Assembly (NCBI GenBank): GCA_021029095.1
Contig: JAJOHG010000446.1
Coordinates: forward strand, 1 to 19,470
Length of the DNA stretch: 19,470 bases
Reading direction: 5' to 3'
Origin: Phellopilus nigrolimitatus
Lineage: Eukaryota > Basidiomycota > Agaricomycetes > Hymenochaetales > Hymenochaetaceae
The notes beneath the pieces are model-generated. The model searched no databases. It was not told where the DNA came from and saw only the letters and a program-made list of their open reading frames with translations. Position numbers and translations under genes: made by a program. Positions 9,501 to 19,100 of the stretch are shown piece by piece; position 1 is the stretch's first letter, and each line of letters begins with the position of its first letter.

Positions 9501-10175
9501 CTATTCGTCGGTCTCGAGCGGAAATGTTTCGAACATAGATAACAAAGATTTAAGGTATTCTGCAAGAAAAGGACGTCAACGTAAAGTGTTATATCTTGCA
9601 AAACTAAATCCCTCACCTTGCTTGAGCGGCTTGCTGAAAAACGCATTCATTCCTGCGCTAAGGCAAAGCTGTTTCGTCGAATCCTGGGCATCAGCGCTCA
9701 GACCTACAACTGAAAGTGAGAGCCAATAAGTGCAGGGAGGTAGGAAATATGCGAATAAAACGCACTCGGCAAACTCGTCGAAACTTTGTGTTTAGATTCT
9801 AATAACCTAATCTGCTTGCATGCTTCGATGCCATCGCATATGGGCATATCTGATTTTTTGAAGGTGAATAATATATATATATATATATATACAAAGCGTA
9901 CGACCAACTCACGATGATCAAAAAGAGCAAGACTAAAATAGCCAGGTTTATGAGCTTCCCATTCTAGTTGAGTAGTCAGTGTTTTCACCGTAGTTCGTCT
10001 ACGTTTCTGAAGAAACCTTACCCTGGACAGCTTCACTGCCGTTCGTAGTAGCGGTAACTTTTAGCTTGTGCCTTTCCAGCTGTTGCTTCAGAAGCCTCCG
10101 CGATAGCTCATTATCTGACAAATACACAATCATATAACATTGGACGATGAGAAGTAGCTCAGGAACCTCACCTTC
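9501..10175 (-). other. C-terminal receiver (REC) domain
   Basis: Five exons encode [15 protein letters not shown] (acidic pair Glu-Asp), [15 protein letters not shown] (phospho-acceptor Asp codon 9919-9917), a [20 protein letters not shown] stretch with Ser/Ala of strand 4, and AFFSKPLKQ (Lys codon 9632-9630). The last exon, [19 protein letters not shown], ends at 9501. All catalytic receiver residues are present, so it should take phosphate from the H-box and pass it to an HPt protein. Confidence 0.92.
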
Positions 10176-13100
10176 AGCAATTAAGACATTTCCAAAAAGT
10201 GTTCGGCGAGCAGTCGTTATATCTTCGAGCGCCCTCGACACATCTGTCTGCGGCCCGATGGACAAGTCATTCCCGGTCGGTAAACCCTTCAAGGTTGCGA
10301 GTGTTTGCAAGAGGCGTAGTCTACGAGGTGGCTTCATAGATCTGACCACGCCTGCCTGTGCCAATCCTACTGCTTGTTGTCTAGACAGAGATTCTGACGT
10401 AGGCGTGAAAAGGTGTATGATCTTCGTGTCTGTAGGAGATTTGGCCATTTGGATAGCCTTGGCCAATGCGTCGACTCGGAGCTCCGACTGGTGGTCCACC
10501 AGGATAAAATCGATGACCGGCCTCTTTGGCTCCGTATGTCGAAGCGATTCCTCAATTTCTTCAATAGATTTTACAGACGTGATAAAAAACCCGTCTAGCA
10601 TGGTGCCCAGGAGAGACAGCGTCGCATCCGAAGGCGAACATATCGTTATGAACGGCGGGCGCGGTTCGAGTAGAATGGACTTCAGGTGCTCTATATCTGC
10701 GAGAGCCTTTTGTGATACGTCAGACTTAAAGTTTTTAACGGGTATCGTGAACCAGAAGAGGGAACCTCGCCCGAGGTTGGCTTCAACTCCAATAGTTCCG
10801 CCCATGAGCTGCACGAGTTGTCTTGATATGGAAAGTCCCAAACCTGTTCCACCGAACTGAAAAAAAGAAGAAAAAAAAAGAATCGGTTGATTGCGTCCTG
10901 CATACAATGTAAAATACCTGAAGTTTACTTACCCTGCGAGTCGTGCCACCGTCTGCTTGATGAAAGGGTGTGAATAGAAGTTCTTTATCGGCCTCGGATA
11001 GCCCTATCCCTGTATCCCTAAAAACCATGATCAGTGATCAACGAGCGAGCAAAGACAATTGGGAGCCTATTTACTGAATCATAAATTTTAAAAATACGCT
11101 TCCCTGTTCGGCTTCACGTGCTTTATCTATGGAACAGATCGCCCGGACAGATCCATTGGAGGTGAACTTGACAGCATTACCGAGCAAGTTCATCAGAACT
11201 GATTAGACAGTTGTTAGAGAATCCAACGCGTGATAAAGTAGAATATATTGGCACTTTGTCTGATTCTCGCGTAGTCGGCTTCCACCCCTACAAAGATCAT
11301 GAGGGAACGAACGGGCATTGAGAGTTGAATCATCACGAACAAGGAGGAACGTCCGGCTCAATGTCAAAAGACATGTCCAATTTTTTTGCAGCCGTAGGAA
11401 GTAAAAGTTCCATGCAATCCTGTAGAAAGAAATCAATGACACGCCTAACTGCCTAAGCCCAAGATGAAGTACGCACGGCAAGCACGTCCTCCACCGGAAA
11501 GCCAGAAAGCTCCAGTTTCAGAGCTATACACTCTGTGAGTAAATGTTGAAAGGGAAAAAAAAAAAAAGAAGAAAAAAAAAAGTAGTTTTGTCTGGTCATT
11601 TGTCAGACCAGACCGGCCATCGGTAACAGTAGGTCCCTTGCCTCCTCCATAGCCAAAACCTGCGTACCTACCTGCTGCCTCCAAAGACGAGAAACTTAAA
11701 ATTGAGTCGATAACTTTGAGCAACAAGTCACAAGAAACTTTGGCAGTCGCCACTAAACATTATGATGAGTATGCCAATATCAGTGCTTCCTGCAAAACCA
11801 AGTCCCTCACCGATTTCAATTTGGGCTGGATCCAACTCTGTCGAGCTCAAAATATCGAGTAGACCATAAAAACTGCTAAAAAGACCAGAGCCATGCGTTA
11901 GAAAAGCAACCCGCACCAGTACGTATGCATATATCTACCTGAAAGGTGTGCGAAGCTCATGACTCATTGACGCAAGGAAGTTGCTCTTAGCTTTTGCGGC
12001 TCCGAGGGCATCTTCGCGACTGCGCCGAGCTTCCTCGAGTGCGGCTCGTTGAGAGGAAATCATTTTAATATTCTCACGCGTAGAAACTTGCACCGAACGG
12101 AAAAGGAGAGCGTTACTGATACTAATGCTCGCCTGCTGTAAGAGTAATGTCAGGATTGCAACCGTGGATTGCAGAAAAGAGAACCGCGATCCGAGGTAAA
12201 TAGCGCCGAAAGTCTGGCCACGATTGCTGAAAATCGGCAGGCATATGACAGCGCTGTACGGGCTACATTGTGCTTCCGAAGCAAATCGTGAGTCCAGCGT
12301 CGTATCATCGAAAATAACACGGGTCTTCGCATTAAGACCTGCATATATTCGATTTAACTGCTGCATATGTAGGAATTAAAGGTCCTACAGTATTCAATGA
12401 CAGCGCGTTGTAGCGGATCCTTTATCGTACGAACAGATTTGGGATGCCTTGAAAGCAATATATATATTTAAACAAATTATTTGGAGAATGAGTTACTCAC
12501 TCATGCACTAAACATGGTGCCGGTGGGATTATAGAAGTCGCCACTGTGTAATCACCCGTTTCTCGAGCCATAACCACACAAGCACACTGAGCTCCAGAAG
12601 ACTCTGCCCCGATTTCTGTCAATCTACGCAGTGCTGATAAAAATTTCGACTAAGGCATAGTTTCAAAGTGCGTGCGTGACAAGAACGCACCTGAAGATAG
12701 ATTTATATCACTTGAAATTTCATTACTCCAGCGCAAAATAGCTGATAAGTCAGATGATGTGAGTTGAGCCCCATCCTCTCCGAGTCCGTTACCGTCCAAA
12801 TCTATGGAATAATCGACAAGAGCAGGTTGAGAGGTTATGCCTCTTATAATATTCTCGGTTTGGACCGCGACATCAGAAGAGAAGATGTTTTTCTTGTGCG
12901 GCTTCTGGGCCGAAATTCCAACAATAGATGTGAGATGGTTACTTCGAATTCACGAAACCAGGATAAGACTTTAGCTTTAGAGAAAAGTGCACGTCACTTA
13001 CACGATTCCTTTGGCTCCCCATTGAGATTGCTTAGATATTCCGCGTTGCTGTAGCTCGCATCCGAGCCCCTCGACACCACACCGGACGAGGTGACTTCCT

Positions 13101-16100
13101 TGCTGTTGTAAGCTCAGTCTATTTTTCTCAAGTTAGGTAGAGAAGAACGAGTTGACTAACCAAATATAAGGCCCAGCCTTCTTCAAGAAGCCAATCGTCA
13201 TTGGATGCTAGCCTATAAGAAAAAATGTCATGTCCGACAAGCCCGAATCTAATTAAATAACATACGTGACAGCAGTATCGTAAAGCTTGAGCACATCGGG
13301 GGTATTTTGCAATGAGGCAAGCTGAAGTAAGTTGTGTTACTGCCAGACTAGCTAAATGATGCAAACGACGCACTTCGGCATCCTAAAGAAAGATAAACGA
13401 CTGGAAATACTAGCTTACAACACATGGGCGACGTACCACTAGTGCGACCCACATCCCGTTGTTAACAGGACTGAGAGCTGACCACCTGCAAAGATACCTG
13501 AGTAAGAGGTCAAGCAAATTGCAATATATCTGTGCTAACTTTCGGAGGAGAGCTTGATTAAGGTTGATCTGTGTCATGAAACGGCTTTTCTGATCGTCGC
13601 TCAGCACTTCTCCTCTGATGCAACTGATCATAGCCAAGCTATGGTAACACAGAGCGAAGCGCACATGACGATGACTTATGAATTTTTGTAAGCAAAGCAG
13701 GTGAACAAGAGACTTGAAGGACTTCTACTGACTTCGGGTGGTAGTGCCGGGATTCGTATACCGAGAATCCAAGCTCGGCTGATTCTTCGAAATATCCCAT
13801 GCAATATAGACCAACAACCTACTATGCATAAGCATTTCTAACTGCCAAACGCAGGAGTTTACAATACCTTGAATGCGTTGTACCACCCTAAGACCAGCGG
13901 GACGTTTCCCGATGTACGAATGACATGATTTAAGTAGGCGTTTTCTTTGAAGCTTTCGGTATCGAAGACTGTGGCAGCTGATGACGACAGTGTCTGTCCG
14001 CCCAGAGATCGGACGAGAATAAGGAGACCTTCACGACATAATTTGCTCAGAAAGGAGTTAAAAGGTAAATGAATGCTTACCCGTAGCTAATACGATTCTT
14101 TCTGACTGCGGAGTCCGTGAAATGAATCTTACAACCTGCGCAGCAGTGTTGGTTATATACAGAAAAACGCAGAGAGAACTCACATCTTCAACATCGAAAA
14201 TCAGTTCACTGAGATTTTCACAAGTGTAGAAACGATTTAAAACCAAGTGGATCATTGAGAACTCTACGAAGAGCCTGTTTGATTGCATAATGTTAGCCAA
14301 TTACGAACATAAACGGGTACGATTACTATACCTATCTCCTGCGGACAAACCGAACTTTTGAGCCAGCTCAGATTGCCGAACGTTTACTCTGATGTGGGGG
14401 CCATCGTAGCCAGACACCTGGAGGATACCTTTAAAAGGACTGAAATGTCTTAAAGTCTAGTATCCTACCATTGAAGTGTAGAGCACCAGAGCACGGCTGG
14501 AGAAGAGGACGACGTCATCAGATTATAATTACAACCTCCATATAAGAACACAAAAACCATTTCTCGGAAGACGATCCGGAGTCTGCTAGTCGCAAAGCCA
14601 GACGTCCTAGGTCCTTTGACAAGTTATACATATCCCGGCGTTCGGCAGCATATCCCAGCATCCAAAAGAGGGATGTTACTGCACCGCTACCCAGAGTTCC
14701 GGAGCTATTAAAACGTGAGGACGAGTCTTGAATTAACAAAAACTCCAAGTCGTTTACCGCAATGCAACTTGTACCGTCTGCTAATTGCATCAGCTTAGAT
14801 AGAGAAGTCATTAGTTCGTGTATGACGCACGGTTAAACTGATGGAGATGACATCGGAGAAACCATCTCCGTGTATCCAGTAAGCATTCATGCCTAAACGA
14901 ATGATAAGCCATACCCAAAACGAAGACGAGTTGCAGTGGTTTATTACCGGCGTCGCTAAGTAGCTGAACTGCGAGTTCAATGCGTGGATCCTCCGTACGT
15001 GGTGACTCCAAAATGCGATCAAAGCCGATTGCAAGAATTGCGTCTTTTACTTGTTCAAACAGTTTGTCCATCTCATCTTTGGTTAAAGACAGGTTGACTG
15101 ATATTCCGAGCATCTCCAGGGCGGTCATCGTGTCTCTAAGGGCTCCAGAGAAGTCGTTTAAGAAGAATTTGTTCTCACTGCTCAATTTGAGACAACGAGC
15201 CTTATCTTCAGGAAAAACTGCTCTTCGTAGTAGTTCACTCAAGATTATGTTTGAGTTCTCTGCCTCTCCTATGAGAAAGTGTTAGTCTAGTTTTGCTGCC
15301 AGGATGTTATCAGCACCTTTCCAAATGTAGAGCTCTGCCAGTTTGAGGTACAGGTTAGACGCTTTTTGAAAATCCTTTTGCCAGTGGTCCTCCACGACAA
15401 GAATTTGCGCATTCTTCAGAGACTCAAGAGCAAGCTAAATAAATCTTATATTTAGCAGCAATCTACAAGTAAGTCCTGCGACCAAACCTCGTGTGCTCCG
15501 CGAGTCCATGCAGCAAGACCTGCCTCGAATAAATGCTCGAGAATTTCGTCTCGTATAGGATGCTCTTTAAAAATGTTGATGCATCTAATAGAGTAATTAG
15601 AACTTTGCACTGTGTCACTAATGCCTTTGAAAAGTGGAACACACCGTTTAGCATGTTCGGCCACGCGATGTGGATCGGCTGGCCGGTCATCATGGCGAAG
15701 CATCAAAATTATCTGAGATAGAAATTAATTCATGAAGAGCACAGCGTTGACAAGGACGAACTCTCAATGACATGTTCGCGATCGTTTCCTCAGATAATTT
15801 CTCAGCCTCTGCCATAGCCGCTTGACGATACCTGTCGTGTGAAAAGCTACACATTTCTCGGGCCCTTTGCATTAGCCAGCCTTCAGCGATTGCCGCTTGA
15901 AGACCCTTCATAGATGCCCGCGTTGAACTTGAACTAGAAAAATCCTTCATGTTTGGTACCTTCATAGAAAGTAATGTGTCATCCTCTTCTTCGCTGCCGC
16001 TGCTCCCGCTAGAGTCCTCCCAATCAATTACTGATGCAACTTCATCGGCTCGGAACCTACAACATGAGCATGTCGATTAATATTTGCTCACTATCATTGT

Positions 16101-19100
16101 CCGCGCACAGCCAACAAGTGGATGTTGCTTACACAGTTCCAAAAAAACTTGCCCATATCAGGTATCTCCGAGCTTCAGACGGCAGCTCTTGCCAATGAGA
16201 GGCGAGATATTCCTGGTAGTTGGAAGCAGCAGATGATCCATCTTCTACGAGACTCGCTTCAATATGTTTCAAATCGAACGTCCAACAATTCTGCTGCCAA
16301 TCGAAAACAAGCTGTTGAGAACCCTTGATGTAAGCTCCACTACACATGACATGGTTTATGTTTTGTCACTATTACCTGATGGTGTCGATGCAATGAATTG
16401 AGAAAATTTCGGACAGAGAATGCATTGCCTTGGGAAGTGCGATATACAATACGGGACAGCGCTAAACAGTCTTCCTTGGATCGATGAAGTGTTCGTGATA
16501 CAAGCGACAGTACCGCAGAGGAGCTCAGTGGCTCCAGCACTATCCAAGTTACTCGAGACTTGCTGCCGAAGACTTGCCGTAATCGTTCAACTTTTGCACT
16601 AGATAGGAATCGGTATGTTTATGTCAGCTTGAGTCAGACACAGGGAGCCGATTTACGAACGAGTCTTCGGACCTCACAGACGCGATGATAAGCTAAAGGA
16701 GGGGAGGGAGGTTAAACAATATAATTATCGTACGGAAAATGGCTCACCATTCGACTTTTGGAGTTCGCGAGAGTTTGTATAAGATCCAGCGAGCTTTAAT
16801 AATTTTTTTATTACTTGCTCAAACGTAAATACAAGTGGCAAGTAACGTACGATTCATCTGCTTCATGCAGATCATCCAAGAAAAGAGCAAGAAGTCTAAC
16901 CTCAGCCAAGACTGCGAAAATCTGCTCGACGAGAGTTTGAAAGCGAAGACGTAACTCTGCTGTTGACAGAAGTTCCTCCGGCGTTGAGATTTCCACATCA
17001 AATAGCAGGAGGATGTCTTTAAGTTCTGGCGCCCCCTGATAAAGTAAAGGAGCATTGAGCAGCAAAGGCCCCAGTCGATTTCGTAAAGTCATTACGAAAC
17101 GATGAAGGTCAGTCTGAAAAATCATTAGTTGCCGCAGCACCGAGGACAGACAGGATAACTAAGCGGAGGAGAATCAGATTCCTCTGGCTATTTACAATAC
17201 GAGTCTTCCGTCTACGTACAAGAGCGGTAAAGGGTGCAGAAGTAGACTTCTGGAATTTTGCGTGACCCCAAAGTCCATGGGCTGAAAGGCGGGAAGTCGA
17301 TAATGCTCGTAATTTGAGAAACTATTTTCGACTTACATCTCCATTTCGCTTGGTTAGCAAGGATGAGAGAACTCTTTCCCATGCTATGTTTTGACGTCAA
17401 TGGAAGTAAGAATTTCGACTAGGATAGCTTACCCTGCAGGACCTGCTACGACGACGGACCGGGCTGTAGAAAGTACATAAATTAATCAATCACAAAGGGC
17501 TGCCTTAACACTCACTTCGGGAAACTCGGCTTCTAGACGTATGTCGGCTGGTACGAGAACGAGGGCCTTCTATATTGCCTCCCGAGCTAATCGGGGTCGG
17601 ACTTACTTCCCTGTTAGAGGGCACTCTAGCTGTAGTCCTTGAAACTGTTTCCATGCCAATAATGGCGCCAACAGCCAAACTTGCAACAGCGCTGGACGGC
17701 GAATCGCTGATGCTTGACATCGACTCGCTACGATCGTCGCCTAGTACCTCACTCTGCGAGGTTCCAGAGTAGAGATTACCGGCCAAAGTCGGCACGACAA
17801 AAGGGGATTTATAAGAGCCATATTGACGAGCGTGGCTTGTCGCAGTTTGTCGTATTGCATTGCGGATAATTTCGAGCTCCTTTTCTCGACCAAACTGATG
17901 GCAAGGTAAACGATATCCATTTGACTTATTCCCGAATTACATACCAGTGTATTTGGAATTGTGAACTCCTAGAGTAACAGTCAATTATCAGTAACCTCTC
18001 AGGTCGACGGAGAACTTGAAGAAAGTACATACTAAATATTTATCTTCCAATCCAATTTCGAAAGACGGGATGAGCTATGACCACAATTAATGACAGTCAC
18101 TAATACTTGTTGGTTACCACTCACCTCGACCAACTGTTCAGATAAAGAAGACGATACTACAGCCAACAGACGTCGCTGGCATTCGAGTAGATCGGCCTTC
18201 AGTCCATACGCGCTATTATACCGAGCGTCTGGACTCTTTGCAAGGAGCTGACGGAAAACATCAGAAGTTAGGAGCTAAAACCAAGTCAATAAGCCCACCT
18301 TTTCAATAATTAGGGCGACAACGTGAGGGACGTCTCTCCTGAATTCATGAACTGGCATAGGACGTCTTTGAGGGATAGCGTAGAGAATTTCTGTCGGGCT
18401 TCCCTCGAAAGGCATCTGTCCTTGTCCCACAAGTAATGTCCAAAACAGGATTCCCAGCGAGTACAGATCTGTTCGCTGGTCTTCATGAGAAGTTTCGACG
18501 CTTCCGGTCTGCTCAGGTGCAAGGTAACACAGTGCCTCTTTTACCTTCCGCTTGGAAAGCTCTTCGAGAGTATCGGCAGCGATGACGAGAGCGGAAGGGC
18601 CACCTAGCTGCTCAAGAGACACGGAACGGTTGCCGAAGTGAGCAAAACGCACTAACCCGAGTGATCATTAAGGTGAAAGGCATTGGCGCGAACTTCACGA
18701 TGTATTATTCCTAGCCTTCAGAAGGTCAGCAATTCCTTTTGGCTGACTACAACATATGGACATACTTGTGAATAAGTTCTAAGCAATGGGTTGCTTGAAT
18801 AGCAAATCTTTTGAATGAAAAAGCTCAGCCAGTATCACTTGCAATTGAACCACAGCTACCACTCCAAAAACGAAGCCAAATCCATAATCCTAAATGTGTT
18901 GTGCTCCTCACGCATATCCGACTCCTCGATGTTGGCCACATAAGTATCTCTGTCGGGTGAAAGACGGGCCTGTGTCTCCGAAACACCAGCAAGCAGGAGC
19001 TCATTAACTTTTGCAGAGGGGAAGTAATTTCCGAGGAGATTGGGACCAGGATGCGATAACAAGAGAATGACACAGTCACCGCTTTCCTTCGGCAGTGTCA

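Noticed and set aside
9278..9646. A 122-codon minus-strand open frame downstream of the kinase receiver
   Set aside because: It runs through an intron, the true last exon in another frame and the 63-bp repeat. The receiver reads cleanly to the stop at 9501 in the spliced frame.
10147..10860. A 237-codon open frame on the plus strand
   Set aside because: It lies antisense to the large HATPase/receiver exon, which has clear motifs and correct phases. The plus-strand translation shows no domain and is a shadow of that exon.
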